Positions 7,226 through 15,752 of a DNA stretch of 64,000 nt are shown one piece after another. The position numbers and the translations under genes are program-made. Under the pieces are notes generated by a model, which worked only from the letters and a program-made list of their open reading frames with translations, was not told the DNA's origin and made no database searches. This DNA comes from Diaminobutyricibacter sp049994905 (GTDB lineage Bacteria; Actinomycetota; Actinomycetes; Actinomycetales; Microbacteriaceae), in the NCBI RefSeq assembly GCF_049994905.1, contig NZ_CP188258.1:930001-994000 (forward strand), in the 5' to 3' direction. Numbering within the stretch: position 1 is the stretch's first letter; each line of letters opens with the position of its first letter.

Positions 7226-8502
7226 GCCCCTGATCGTTCACCGCGCGATCGCAGTCGAGGAGAGGGATTCTCTGCCGTACGGGGTAGCTGAAGTTGGGCG
7301 GTGAGACCGCCGTCGGGATTGGCTTGCAGGTGCAGAGACCCGTCGAGAGCGCTTGCAACGCTCGCGACGATGGCCAGGCCGAGACCGCGACCGTGGTCCC
7401 TGCCTCTAGCGGTCGTGCGGCCGGCACCGCGAACGAAGGGTTCCGTAAGGGTTTCGACGATGTCGTCGGGAATAGGTTCGCCTGTGTTCGCCACACTCAG
7501 TTGGACTGTTGCCTCCTTCGGTCTCACGTGGATGTCTACCGTGCCACCGTCGTGGTTGTGGCGGATCGCGTTCTGCAGCAGGTTGCCGATGCATTGGAGC
7601 AGGAGTACGGGATCACCGGTCACGATCGGGTCGGGGCTCGCCGGGAAGGCGGGGTGCACGCGGAGCGTGATCCGGCGCATGTCGGCGGCGGGCGCGAAGG
7701 ATTCGGTGACCTCGGCTACGAGTTCTGCCAGGTCGACGGGCTCGTAGGTGAGTGTGCGCTGACCGATGTCGGCGAGGTCGAGGAGGGATTCGACGGTTCT
7801 CATGTTTGCGCGGTTGATGACGTGGATACGGTGCGCGAGGGTGCGAAGGGTCTCGGCGTCAGCGTCCGGGTCGGCCAAAGTCACGTCGATCATGGTCTGT
7901 GTTGTGGCCAGCGGGGTCCGCAGTTCATGGGAGGCGTTAGCTGCGAATCGGCGATGGGCGTCGAATGAGTCTCCGAGGGTGCCGAGCATCCGGTCGAAGG
8001 TGTCCGAGAGGTCGCGGATCTCATCGTGCGGGCCTTGAAGTCCGACGCGGTGGTCGAGGGAGCCGGTTGCAGCGATCGTGGCCGCCTCGTTGATGGCCTT
8101 GAGAGGTTTGAGTACCCGGCCGGCGACGATCCAGCCGATGAGCGCACTGAGCAAGGCAAGCATCACCAGGGCGATGATCGAGATCGTCAGCAGCACGTTC
8201 AGGAAGTCGGAGGCGCTGGTGACCGCGAGTGGGTCGAATCCTCCCGCGATCTGTTCGGCGGGGGCGGCCGTGGCAGGCGTGCCATGGGTGGCGCTCGGTG
8301 CGGGGGTGACCAGCCCGCTGACGGTGGGTGCGGAGGAGACGATGGCGTACCTCGGCACCCACCGCATGAAGACATAGACGACTGCGATGAGCACGGTCCC
8401 GCATCCTGTGACGAGTCCGGCGTAGGTCAAGGTCAGGCGGGCGCGGATGGTGAGGCGGGGGCGCACGGAAAGCAGGGTGTGGCCCGCGGCCGTGGCACTC
8501 AC
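7201..8502 (-). CDS. Two-component sensor histidine kinase
   Basis: Membrane sensor kinase that phosphorylates the regulator encoded just upstream. GTG 8502 overlaps the regulator's stop as GTGA, which fixes the start. Order: transmembrane helix 1 (about 25-48), extracellular sensor of about 55 residues, transmembrane helix 2 (about 103-127), HAMP, then HisKA with FAANASHELRTPL (His192) and HATPase with NLLQNAIRH (N box) and GRGLGLAIV (G2). The sensor domain is short and Pro/Ala/Thr rich. A paralogue lies at 12906-13997. The flanking position next to the efflux operon suggests it senses an envelope or antimicrobial cue. Confidence 0.92.
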   Translation of the reverse strand: MSATAAGHTLLSVRPRLTIRARLTLTYAGLVTGCGTVLIAVVYVFMRWVPRYAIVSSAPTVSGLVTPAPSATHGTPATAAPAEQIAGGFDPLAVTSASDFLNVLLTISIIALVMLALLSALIGWIVAGRVLKPLKAINEAATIAATGSLDHRVGLQGPHDEIRDLSDTFDRMLGTLGDSFDAHRRFAANASHELRTPLATTQTMIDVTLADPDADAETLRTLAHRIHVINRANMRTVESLLDLADIGQRTLTYEPVDLAELVAEVTESFAPAADMRRITLRVHPAFPASPDPIVTGDPVLLLQCIGNLLQNAIRHNHDGGTVDIHVRPKEATVQLSVANTGEPIPDDIVETLTEPFVRGAGRTTARGRDHGRGLGLAIVASVASALDGSLHLQANPDGGLTAQLQLPRTAENPSPRLRSRGERSGAQRRSEPR

Positions 8503-9164
8503 GGAGTTTCCGCGAATCGGTAGCCGACGCCGGGCACAGTGTGGATGACCCAGGGCTCGCCGAGGCGCTTGCGCAGGTTCGAGATGGTGACGCGGATGGT
8601 GTTGGTGAATGGGTCGGTGTTGGCGTCCCACGCCTTCTCCAGCAGGTTCTCGGCGCTCACGACGCCGCCGCCGGCGTTCATCAGCACGTCGAGCACGGCG
8701 AATTCTTTGCGACTCAGCCGAATGAAGCGTCCGCCACGGAATACCTCGCGACGGAACGGATCCAGACTCACGCCGGCGATTTCAAGTCGCGGTGGCCGGG
8801 TGGCCTGGGTGCGGCGTTCGAGGGCGCGCAGGCGCATCACCAGTTCGGGGAAATCGAAGGGTTTGGGCAGGTAGTCGTCGGCGCCGAGTTCGAAGCCGGT
8901 GGCTTTGTCGCCGAGGGTGCGCGCAGCGGTGAGCATGATCACCCGACAGGCCGGGTGATCGGCCACGATGTGGGCGCAGACGTCGTCGCCGTGGACGCCG
9001 GGAATGTCCCGATCGAGTACAACAACGTCGTAGTCATTCACCGCCAGGTGTTCGATCGCCGCGTCGCCGTCGTTCACGACGTCGGCGGCGATGGCCTCGC
9101 GGCGCAGGCCGATCTGGATGGCTTCGGCGAGGAAGGGTTCGTCTTCCACGATCAGCGCGCGCAT
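8499..9164 (-). CDS. OmpR-family response regulator
   Basis: Receiver plus winged-helix DNA-binding protein, partner of the kinase encoded downstream. The start ATG 9164 is preceded by AGGAG at good spacing. Receiver residues are complete: acidic pair in VEDE, phospho-acceptor Asp51 in VVVLDRDIPG, Lys101 in YLPKPFD. The C-terminal half has the OmpR signature (LSRKEFAVLDVLM, NTIRVTISNLRKRL, VPGVGYRF). It is divergent from the lipoprotein/adaptor/ABC operon with about 140 bp between starts, so that operon is a likely target. Confidence 0.93.
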   Translation of the reverse strand: MRALIVEDEPFLAEAIQIGLRREAIAADVVNDGDAAIEHLAVNDYDVVVLDRDIPGVHGDDVCAHIVADHPACRVIMLTAARTLGDKATGFELGADDYLPKPFDFPELVMRLRALERRTQATRPPRLEIAGVSLDPFRREVFRGGRFIRLSRKEFAVLDVLMNAGGGVVSAENLLEKAWDANTDPFTNTIRVTISNLRKRLGEPWVIHTVPGVGYRFAETP

Positions 9165-9304
9165 AGTGCTCCTGTCTGTCGAGGTAGTAGAGCACATCGA
9201 GCGTCAAGGTGGCGTAAAGGATTTCTTGAACGGCCGGAGAACATGCGCCGGGGTGGACTGGGGTCACCGATCATCCATCGACCTCCCAAAGGAGAACACA
9301 CCAC

Positions 9305-9814
9305 ATGTACGCAAAGACCACGAAAAGACTGAGCGCGATTGCTGCCGTCCCGCTGATGATTGCCCTGTTCACGGCGTGCAGCTCCGGCTCGCCTTCAGCA
9401 GAGAGCACGGAGAGCGAAATCCCCGTCGCGAAAACATACACAGACATGGGCGAGTGGCAGCTGGCATACGCCCAGTGCATGCGCTCGGAGGGTGTCGACA
9501 TGCCAGACCCGAGCCCTGATGGCGAGATGACCTCCACCATGACAGCCGATCAGGACGCCTACGCGGCAGCTTCGAAGAAGTGTGTCGGAAAGCTCGGCGA
9601 AGCTCCCGCAGGGGCGGGGGGAACGCAGAGCAAGCAGGAGGTGCTCGACCAGCAGCTCAAGATCGCCCGGTGCTTCCGGGACAACGGCGTCGACATGGCC
9701 GATCCCGTGGACGGGCACATCAGCGGGATTCCGGCCGACGCTCCGAAGGAGGTCATCAAGAAATGCCTTGGCGTCGACGTCCCCGCGGGCTCGGAAATGG
9801 CCGAGAGGAAATAG
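9305..9814 (+). CDS. Secreted lipoprotein with paired cysteine repeats
   Basis: A 169-residue lipoprotein: signal with lipobox LFTAC, then two copies of a short module, YAQCMRSEGVDMPDP...KKC and ARCFRDNGVDMADP...KKC. Each has two Cys that may pair as a disulphide in the wall space. Proteins of this design are common in actinobacteria next to adaptor/MacB-type exporters, and here it is the first gene of such an operon. AAAGGAG precedes the ATG. A role as a ligand-sensing or substrate-delivery lipoprotein is inference. Confidence 0.8.
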   Translation: MYAKTTKRLSAIAAVPLMIALFTACSSGSPSAESTESEIPVAKTYTDMGEWQLAYAQCMRSEGVDMPDPSPDGEMTSTMTADQDAYAAASKKCVGKLGEAPAGAGGTQSKQEVLDQQLKIARCFRDNGVDMADPVDGHISGIPADAPKEVIKKCLGVDVPAGSEMAERK

Positions 9815-9817
9815 AGG

Positions 9818-10942
9818 TTGAACGTGGAACTCGATGACATCGGGCGCGATGGGCCGATTGCACATCGTTCTCGGCTGCGGAAACGCCCTCTGCTTATCGC
9901 CACCGCCTGCACGCTCACCGTGGTTGTCGGCGGGGGCGTGACCGCGGCGTTCGCCATCGGCGGCTCCGACGACAAGCCTCAGCAAAGTAAGCACGTGGCG
10001 GCGGCGACTGCACCGATCACGAAGGGGACGTTGCAAGGCGTCAGTAGCGCGACCGGAACCCTTGCCTTCGGCGGGGCACGGAGCATCCCGAGCGGAATCG
10101 GGGGGACGGTCACCGCGCTGCCCGCCCCGGGAGCCACGGTGAAGCTGGGCGGATCCTTGTTTGCCATCGACAATCAACCCACGTATCTGATGTACGGAGG
10201 ACTGCCGGCCTGGCGCTCATTCGAGAGTGGTATGCGCGACGGTCCTGACATCAAGGCGCTCGAGCAGAGCCTCACAACGCTCGGCTTCTTCGACCGGACG
10301 CCCGACGAGGTCTTCACCTGGCAGACGGTATCCGCCATCCAGCGATGGCAGAAGGCCACAGGCCAGGAAGTGACCGGCAGCATCCCACTCGGCAGGATCG
10401 TTTTCGCCGCCGGCGAGGTCCGGGTCGCGGAACTGAACGCCTCGGTGGGTCAACAGACTGCACCGGGCGGCCCCCTGATAACGGTGACCGATCTGGCCAA
10501 GATCGTGAGTGTGAACCTCAAGTTGGCCGATCAGCAACTTGCAACGGTCGGCGCGAAAGTCTCCATCGACCTGCCCAACGGCAAGAGCACGAGCGGGACG
10601 GTCACCTCGGTGGGCGTCCCGACGGAACAAGACGGCTCGAATGGCGGAAAGGAGGTGATCATCCCCGTTGTGATCTCCCTCGACGACCCGGCGGCGGCCG
10701 GTGACCTACAACAAGCGACTGTGACGGTCCGGTTTCCCACCGACAAACGCGACAACGTGCTCTCAGTGCCGGTAGGGGCCCTCCTTGCCCTGGACGGCAA
10801 CCGATTCGGTGTCGAGGTCGTGCGCCCTGATGGCACCACCACCCGGGTCCCGGTGACGACCGGCCTGTTCGCAGGCGGTCGCGTAGAAATCTCGGGCGAC
10901 GGCCTGAAAGCGAACCAGAAAGTCGTGGTCCCAACATCATGA
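9818..10942 (+). CDS. Efflux periplasmic-adaptor-like protein with peptidoglycan-binding domain
   Basis: Membrane-anchored adaptor for the MacB-type transporter. An N-terminal helix (about 25-48) is followed by HlyD-type half motifs (GTLAFGG...IPSGIGGTVTALPAPGATV) and a PG_binding_1 helical domain inserted in the middle (GPDIKALEQSLTTLGF, TVSAIQRWQKATG). A barrel/adaptor C-terminus follows (VSVPVGALLALDGNRFGVEVV). The first codon is taken as TTG 9818 after GAGG; GTG 9824 is also possible. Its stop overlaps the ATPase start (ATGA). In monoderms such adaptors are thought to gate or regulate export at the wall. Confidence 0.85.
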   Translation: MNVELDDIGRDGPIAHRSRLRKRPLLIATACTLTVVVGGGVTAAFAIGGSDDKPQQSKHVAAATAPITKGTLQGVSSATGTLAFGGARSIPSGIGGTVTALPAPGATVKLGGSLFAIDNQPTYLMYGGLPAWRSFESGMRDGPDIKALEQSLTTLGFFDRTPDEVFTWQTVSAIQRWQKATGQEVTGSIPLGRIVFAAGEVRVAELNASVGQQTAPGGPLITVTDLAKIVSVNLKLADQQLATVGAKVSIDLPNGKSTSGTVTSVGVPTEQDGSNGGKEVIIPVVISLDDPAAAGDLQQATVTVRFPTDKRDNVLSVPVGALLALDGNRFGVEVVRPDGTTTRVPVTTGLFAGGRVEISGDGLKANQKVVVPTS

Positions 10943-11643
10943 AACCAGAGATCATCTCCCTTTCCGGTGTGGAACGCAGTTACGGACAGCCGCCCATCCG
11001 TGCCTGCGCGGGCGTGACCCTCTCCGTTGCCGCTGGGGAGCTCGTGGCTATCGTCGGACCGAGCGGCTCCGGAAAATCCACCCTTCTGAACCTCATCGGA
11101 ACGCTCGATCGACCGACGGCAGGCACGGCCCGCATCGACGGAATGGACGTTCACGCCCTCTCCGACGCAGCGCTTTCGGCGCTACGCGCCCACCGCATCG
11201 GCTTCGTGTTCCAGCAGTTCCACCTTGCGGATGGCGTTACCGCGATAGACAACGTTGCCGATGGCCTGCTCTACACGGGGGTTCCGCGCCGGGCGCGCCG
11301 GACGCGAGCGGCCGAAGCGCTGACCAAGGTCGGTCTCGGGCATCGTATGACCCACAAGCCAGGCCAGCTCTCCGGTGGGGAACGGCAGCGCGTGGCGATC
11401 GCCCGCGCAATCGTGGGCGATCCGCCCCTGCTGCTGGCCGATGAACCTACCGGAAATCTCGACAGCGCGTCCGGTGCCGGCATCGTCGAACTGTTGCACG
11501 AGCTCAACCGGCAGGGGGCCACAGTCGTCGTGATCACGCACGATGCGGAATTGGCGGCGCGACTGCCTCGACAGATCGCGATCCGCGACGGCCTCGTCGT
11601 TTCGGACTCGGCTGCGGTGACCGGCGCGGAGGTCGCGGCATGA
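10939..11643 (+). CDS. MacB/LolD-type ABC transporter ATPase
   Basis: ATP-binding subunit of a lipoprotein/peptide export system. Walker A GPSGSGKST, Q-loop VFQQFHL, signature LSGGERQRVA, Walker B LLLADEPTGNLD and the H-loop in VVITHD are all present. At 234 residues it is the normal size. Both ends overlap neighbours by ATGA, showing a tightly coupled operon with the adaptor and permease. The family powers the mechanotransmission-type permease that follows. Confidence 0.95.
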   Translation: MKPEIISLSGVERSYGQPPIRACAGVTLSVAAGELVAIVGPSGSGKSTLLNLIGTLDRPTAGTARIDGMDVHALSDAALSALRAHRIGFVFQQFHLADGVTAIDNVADGLLYTGVPRRARRTRAAEALTKVGLGHRMTHKPGQLSGGERQRVAIARAIVGDPPLLLADEPTGNLDSASGAGIVELLHELNRQGATVVVITHDAELAARLPRQIAIRDGLVVSDSAAVTGAEVAA

Positions 11644-12845
11644 CTACGCCCGAGTCACCGACCCGCCCTCCGCGCTCCCGGCTGCTCGTTGCCGATGTGC
11701 TGCGCCTCGGCACAGCCGGGCTGCGTGCACGCCCTGCCCGCGCCATCCTCTCAGCACTGGGCATCGCCATAGGGATCGCGGCGATGATCTCCGTGGTGGG
11801 CATCTCCGCTTCCAGCCAGGCCGCCCTCAACCAGAAACTCGCGAGTCTCGGCACCAACCTGCTGACGGCGACGGCGGGCAAGAGCATATTCGGGGACCCG
11901 ACCGAGCTTCCCGGTGACACCGTAGGCAAAATACGGCTGATCGACGGCGTCGAGAAGGCCAGCAGCGTCGGGCTGCTCGCGCAGAATGTGTACCGCAGCC
12001 CGCTCTCCGATCCCGCAGCTTCGGGAGGCATCTCCGCGATGGCGGCTGATCTCCAGCTCCTCGACGTCGTCGGCGGCTCGGTGCGCTCCGGCACCTGGCT
12101 GAACGCGGCCACCGGCGCGTTTCCCACGGTCGTGCTCGGTGACACAGCGGCCAGGCGGCTCGGGGTTGTCACCCCCGGTACCGAGATCTGGCTCGGCGGC
12201 AAGCTCATGACGGTGATCGGCATCCTCAACCCTGTCGTGCTCGCGCCCGAACTCGACACTTCGGCCCTCATGGGCGACCAGGCTGCGACCGAGCTCTTCG
12301 GCTTCCGCGGCAATCCGACCACCGTTTACGAACGATCGAGTGACGAAGCCGTCCCCCGGGTGCGCGCACTGCTCGCCCCCACTATCAGCCCCGAAGCACC
12401 CAATCAGGTCGAGATCTCGCGCCCTTCCGATGCGCTGGCTGCCAAGAACGCGGCGGACCAGACTTTCACCGGGCTCCTGGTGGGCCTCGGTTCAGTTGCG
12501 CTGCTCGTAGGCGGCATCGGCGTGGCCAACACCATGATCATCTCGGTTCTCGAGCGCCGGCGTGAGATCGGCCTCAGACGGGCGCTCGGGGCTGGCAAAG
12601 GGCACATCCGCGTCCAGTTCCTGGTCGAAGCGCTCCTCCTATCGGCGTTTGGCGGCATCCTCGGCATGATCCTCGGCGCCGGGGTGACCGCGGGGATGGC
12701 GATTGCCAACAACTGGCCGTTCACGCTCCCTGCAGAGACCGTTGCCGTCGGGCTGGGGGCGACAGTGGTCATCGGAGCCATCGCAGGCCTCTACCCGGCC
12801 ATCCGGGCCGCTCGCACCCCACCAACCGCAGCGCTCAGTTCCTGA
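11640..12845 (+). CDS. MacB/FtsX-type ABC transporter permease
   Basis: Permease subunit with an N-terminal helix (about 32-52), a large extracytoplasmic MacB-PCD domain, and three C-terminal helices of the FtsX domain (about 275-300, 325-350, 365-385). The family motif NTMIISVLERRREIGLRRALGA lies in the loop. It likely forms, with the ATPase and adaptor, an exporter or sensor for antimicrobial peptides or lipoproteins. Last gene of the operon; convergent with a second sensor kinase. Confidence 0.92.
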   Translation: MTTPESPTRPPRSRLLVADVLRLGTAGLRARPARAILSALGIAIGIAAMISVVGISASSQAALNQKLASLGTNLLTATAGKSIFGDPTELPGDTVGKIRLIDGVEKASSVGLLAQNVYRSPLSDPAASGGISAMAADLQLLDVVGGSVRSGTWLNAATGAFPTVVLGDTAARRLGVVTPGTEIWLGGKLMTVIGILNPVVLAPELDTSALMGDQAATELFGFRGNPTTVYERSSDEAVPRVRALLAPTISPEAPNQVEISRPSDALAAKNAADQTFTGLLVGLGSVALLVGGIGVANTMIISVLERRREIGLRRALGAGKGHIRVQFLVEALLLSAFGGILGMILGAGVTAGMAIANNWPFTLPAETVAVGLGATVVIGAIAGLYPAIRAARTPPTAALSS

Positions 12846-12905
12846 GGGAAAGCGGTGGTCCGTCCCCGCCCAGGTCACCGCTGTGTCGGGTCGGTGGTGG
12901 TGCAG

Positions 12906-13997
12906 TCACACTGGCAGCTCGACGGTGATGCGGAGTCCACCGGTCTCCCGGGGCGTGAGCGTGAGTTTCCCATCGTGGGCCCGGACGATGCTCTTGACGA
13001 TGGCCAGACCGAGGCCGGCGCCGACCTGGTCCCCATGGATCCGGGCTGTGCCGCGATGGAAGGGTTCGGTCAGGGTGGACAACAGCTGGGGGCTGAGCAC
13101 GTCACCGGTGTTCTCCACTGTGAGCATCACCGAGGCCGGTGTGGCGGTGGTGTTCAACACGACACTGCCACGTTCGGGGAGGTTGTGGACGATCGCGTTA
13201 TGCAGGAGGTTGGTCGTCATCTGCTGCAATAGGGAGTGGGAACCCTTGGTCGGGGCGATGTCGCCGGAGCATTCGACAGTGATGCCCCGATTTTCGGCGA
13301 GCGGCAGCAGAGTCTCGAAGGATTCTTCCGCGAGGAGGGACAGGTCGACGTCCTCCCGGGTGAACGACCGCTGCTCAACGCGGCTGAGTAGCAGCAGCGC
13401 CTGAGTGAGGTCGATCGCTCGACGGTTCACGCTGTGGAGGCGCGCAATGAGGTCGGTGGGGTCAGGATCCGGGTCGTTGCCGGCGGCTTCGAGAAGTGCC
13501 TGCGTGATCGCGAGCGGAGTGCGCAGCTCATGGGATGCGTTCGCGGCAAACCGTCGTTGCTCGGCATCGTGTGCTTCCAGCCGCACAAGCATGTCGTCGA
13601 ATGCGTCGGCCAGCTCTCGGAACTCGTCGTTGCGACCCGGCAAGTTGATCCGGTGTGAGAGCGAGCCGTCGGCGACTATGCGCGTGCCCTTCGTGATGGT
13701 CGCCAGGGGCGCGAGCATCCTTCCCGCGAGGAACCAACCGCCGAGCAGACCGAACGCGAGCAGGAGGACCAGCGCCCAGGTCGCAGCAGGGACGAACGCC
13801 CGGATCAGGTCATCGCGACCAGGAACGAAGCCCCCGACGGTGGCGGGCGCACTCGTCGGCACGTAGCGCAGAAGGAACACCCACACGACGACGAGCAGCA
13901 GGGTGCCTGCGATCATGATGGACGCCGCGTAACTCAGAGTGAGCTTCAGACGAGCGCTCAGCCCTGGTGCCCTGACCACCGGCCCCTCATCGGGCAT
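12906..13997 (-). CDS. Sensor histidine kinase, orphaned paralogue
   Basis: Second kinase beside the ABC operon, with HAMP, FAANASHELRTPLAIT (His156), NLLHNAIVHN and GAGLGLAIVKS. It resembles the 7201-8502 kinase in the HisKA region (same RRFAANASHELRTPLA stretch). The natural start is probably ATG 13997 (MPDEGPVV). However, it is now in frame with the first 11 codons of a response regulator, so translation may begin at ATG 14030 and add MRVLAVEDETY. No partner regulator remains here, so it must signal to another regulator or be non-functional. Confidence 0.88.
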   Translation of the reverse strand: MPDEGPVVRAPGLSARLKLTLSYAASIMIAGTLLLVVVWVFLLRYVPTSAPATVGGFVPGRDDLIRAFVPAATWALVLLLAFGLLGGWFLAGRMLAPLATITKGTRIVADGSLSHRINLPGRNDEFRELADAFDDMLVRLEAHDAEQRRFAANASHELRTPLAITQALLEAAGNDPDPDPTDLIARLHSVNRRAIDLTQALLLLSRVEQRSFTREDVDLSLLAEESFETLLPLAENRGITVECSGDIAPTKGSHSLLQQMTTNLLHNAIVHNLPERGSVVLNTTATPASVMLTVENTGDVLSPQLLSTLTEPFHRGTARIHGDQVGAGLGLAIVKSIVRAHDGKLTLTPRETGGLRITVELPV

Positions 13998-14030
13998 GTA
14001 CGTTTCGTCCTCCACCGCCAACACACGCAT
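13998..14030 (-). pseudogene. Response-regulator remnant (11 codons) fused to kinase
   Basis: ATG 14030 opens MRVLAVEDETY, the start of an OmpR-family receiver (compare MRALIVEDEP of the regulator at 9164), and joins directly, in frame, to the ATG of the kinase. About 220 codons of regulator appear to be missing in one clean deletion. The upstream candidate operator at 14055-14070 is kept. Confidence 0.65.
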
Positions 14031-14054
14031 AGGCGCCAATGCTACGTCGTGATA

Positions 14055-14070
14055 CATATCGTCGGCATAT
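14055..14070. promoter_or_regulatory. Candidate OmpR-type operator, copy 2
   Basis: Same 16-bp CATATCGTCGGCATAT as at 2527-2542. Here the second half-site ends CATATCC instead of CATATCG. It lies 25 bp before the regulator remnant, where an autoregulatory site would be expected. Confidence 0.5.
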
Positions 14071-14081
14071 CCAGATGCGTT

Positions 14082-14264
14082 CTACTTCCGTAGCGCGTGC
14101 AGCCTCCTCGACGACAGCGCGCGCTCAGCGAATCGGACATCGGTGGGCGTCCTGAAGGCGAGCACGGTGATCGGGATAATCGCCCCGATGAGGCACCACA
14201 ACGCAACCTCTTCGGCTCGCGGTTGCGGTGGGTCAGTCAACGGTGGTGTTCGCGGGTCTGCCAT
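14082..14264 (-). CDS. Small membrane protein, unknown
   Basis: Sixty residues with a Pro-rich N-terminus, one transmembrane helix (VALWCLIGAIIPITVLAF) and a basic C-terminal tail. It points toward the kinase gene and ends 12 bp before the candidate operator. There is no clear ribosome site before ATG 14264 and no family match, so this is a moderate call. Confidence 0.4.
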   Translation of the reverse strand: MADPRTPPLTDPPQPRAEEVALWCLIGAIIPITVLAFRTPTDVRFAERALSSRRLHALRK

Positions 14265-14418
14265 CGACTGTGAGACCGGCGCGCAAACGTTTTATTACGC
14301 CAATCCGCCAAACCCGGGAGGTTAGCGGTGCGCCTGGGAGAGTCCGAGTGTGATCCGAGCGACGGGTCGGTGTCGACAGAGAGCTGTCCCACGGCACGGG
14401 TGCTTTGATGGCGGCGCG
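14265..14418. other. Gap before the 14419 candidate gene
   Basis: Together with the doubtful 66-codon frame on the minus strand at 14419-14619, this makes about 350 bp without a firm gene. I see no tRNA, repeat or strong hairpin. The GC content is slightly lower than in neighbouring genes, as for an intergenic or eroded region. Confidence 0.4.
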
Positions 14419-14619
14419 TTAGAGCGACGTTAGCTCTGCGTCTACGTACATGTGTACGCTGCACCACTGATCGAAGTCGTCTCGTTTCGAGTACCGAACC
14501 ACGTGCTCCGGAATGTGTGCCACCTGTGCGCTCGAGCCGGGCGACCCGCACGTGCCGGAGTTCACGATTACGAGAATGCCACGGGCGCTGCTTTTGCCCA
14601 TCACCTTTATGATCAGCAT
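14419..14619 (-). CDS. Possible small protein or gene fragment
   Basis: A 66-codon frame (core GILVIVNSGTCGSPG and HVVRYSKRDDFDQWC) with GC-rich third positions in about three quarters of codons, higher than expected by chance. It overlaps the start of the divergent membrane gene by a few bases and has no clear ribosome site. It could be a real small protein, a truncated gene, or chance. Confidence 0.3.
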   Translation of the reverse strand: MLIIKVMGKSSARGILVIVNSGTCGSPGSSAQVAHIPEHVVRYSKRDDFDQWCSVHMYVDAELTSL

Positions 14620-14621
14620 TG

Positions 14622-15065
14622 GTGCGAATCGTGCCGTTAGAGCGGCTCAAGCATTTGGAGTTCTTGCAGTCCGCGATCGCCCGCCAGTCGAACACCTCGT
14701 TCGTTATCAAGGGCTGGTCCCTCACGATCGTGTCGGCATTCTTTGGGTTCTCGGTAGCTCAACGCAGTGTGGGACTGTCGTTGGTCGTCTACCTCCCGGT
14801 CCTGGGTTTTGCTTGGCTCGATGCGTACTTCGTGAAGCAGGAACGACTCTTCCGCCATTTGTATGAGGCTGCGATCGCTCCTAAGACAAGCATTCCGATA
14901 TTCGCGATGGACACGCGAGAGTTCGAAGCGGAGGACAGAGTGCGGTGGGGAGCGGTAGTACAGTCAGTGCCATTCTGGGTCTTTCACGGCACCATCCTGT
15001 CGGCTGCCGTCCTCACGTCGGTTGGGCTAGCAATTACCGCTGTGATCGAAGGCCACGGGCAATGA
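14622..15065 (+). CDS. Helical membrane protein, unknown (LERLKHLEFLQ family)
   Basis: About 147 residues: an amphipathic helix (LERLKHLEFLQSAIARQSNTSF), two close transmembrane helices (about 30-50 and 52-72), a cytoplasmic helical stretch (YFVKQERLFRHLYEAAI) and a C-terminal helix (about 118-140). Proteins of this layout form a widespread unnamed family often found in accessory regions. The design of paired helices after an N-terminal helix resembles SLATT/2TM-type effectors, but that is a guess. TTG 14619, GTG 14622 and GTG 14631 are all possible starts and none has a clear ribosome site. Isolated gene. Confidence 0.7.
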   Translation: MRIVPLERLKHLEFLQSAIARQSNTSFVIKGWSLTIVSAFFGFSVAQRSVGLSLVVYLPVLGFAWLDAYFVKQERLFRHLYEAAIAPKTSIPIFAMDTREFEAEDRVRWGAVVQSVPFWVFHGTILSAAVLTSVGLAITAVIEGHGQ

Positions 15066-15182
15066 GACTGCCGATGATGCGCGACGCAACCTTGGAGTGC
15101 ATCCCAGGCATGAGCATGTGGACCTAGAGCCAGCATGCCCGCGCCCGCGACTCCGTCCGCGGGTGGCAGAGCGGAGCGCGGT

Positions 15183-15584
15183 TCAGCCAGACGCGGACGT
15201 CGCCTTGTGTCGTTGCGAGTGCGTGTTCGCGTGACGGCCGCGCTTCGGCCGCAGCCACCGCGTCCGGCGCCGTGCACGACTGCCGGTGTACTTGGCGTCA
15301 GCGCGAGCAACGGCGACGACCTCCGGGTCGCTGCAATTGGCCATCTCGAGCACGGCGTCGACGGTGCAACTGGGGTGGTGAAGCAGAGCTAGACGGGCTT
15401 CGGCGTCGCCGAAGCGGGCGATGTTGTAGGCGAGCTCGGGGCGGATCTCGTCGACCCAGTCGAACTCGGCGTGCAGGTCGAAGTCCACCTCGCCGAACAG
15501 CTCGGCGTCGCGGTTGTGCGCCGTCACCGGCACACGCTGCATCACGTTCGGGGCTCCGATGGGCACGGTGCTCAGCGTTGTCAT
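15183..15584 (-). CDS. Conserved hypothetical protein
   Basis: A 133-residue soluble protein from ATG 15584, chosen because GGAGGG lies 9 bp upstream. The acidic helical core (AELFGEVDFDLHAEFDWVDE, ELAYNIARFGDAEARLALLHHPSC, EVVAVARAD) has the look of short HEAT or variant leucine-rich repeats. It is followed by a very basic tail (RARRRTRWLRPKRGRH). The basic tail could bind nucleic acid or could be drifted sequence near the stop. Function unknown. Confidence 0.6.
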   Translation of the reverse strand: MTTLSTVPIGAPNVMQRVPVTAHNRDAELFGEVDFDLHAEFDWVDEIRPELAYNIARFGDAEARLALLHHPSCTVDAVLEMANCSDPEVVAVARADAKYTGSRARRRTRWLRPKRGRHANTHSQRHKATSASG

Positions 15585-15752
15585 GGTCGCAGGCCCTCCA
15601 TTCAGATACGCCGGAGGACGATCCATCGGCGCTCCTCGCTCCTATAGACAGCGGCGACGCGGTGCCATCACGTTTAGCGGTACCCGGTTCCCAGTCGGGG
15701 AGGTTCGCGTCGAGCCACGCCTGGCCCCGTCGGAAAGGTTGGAACGTCAGGG

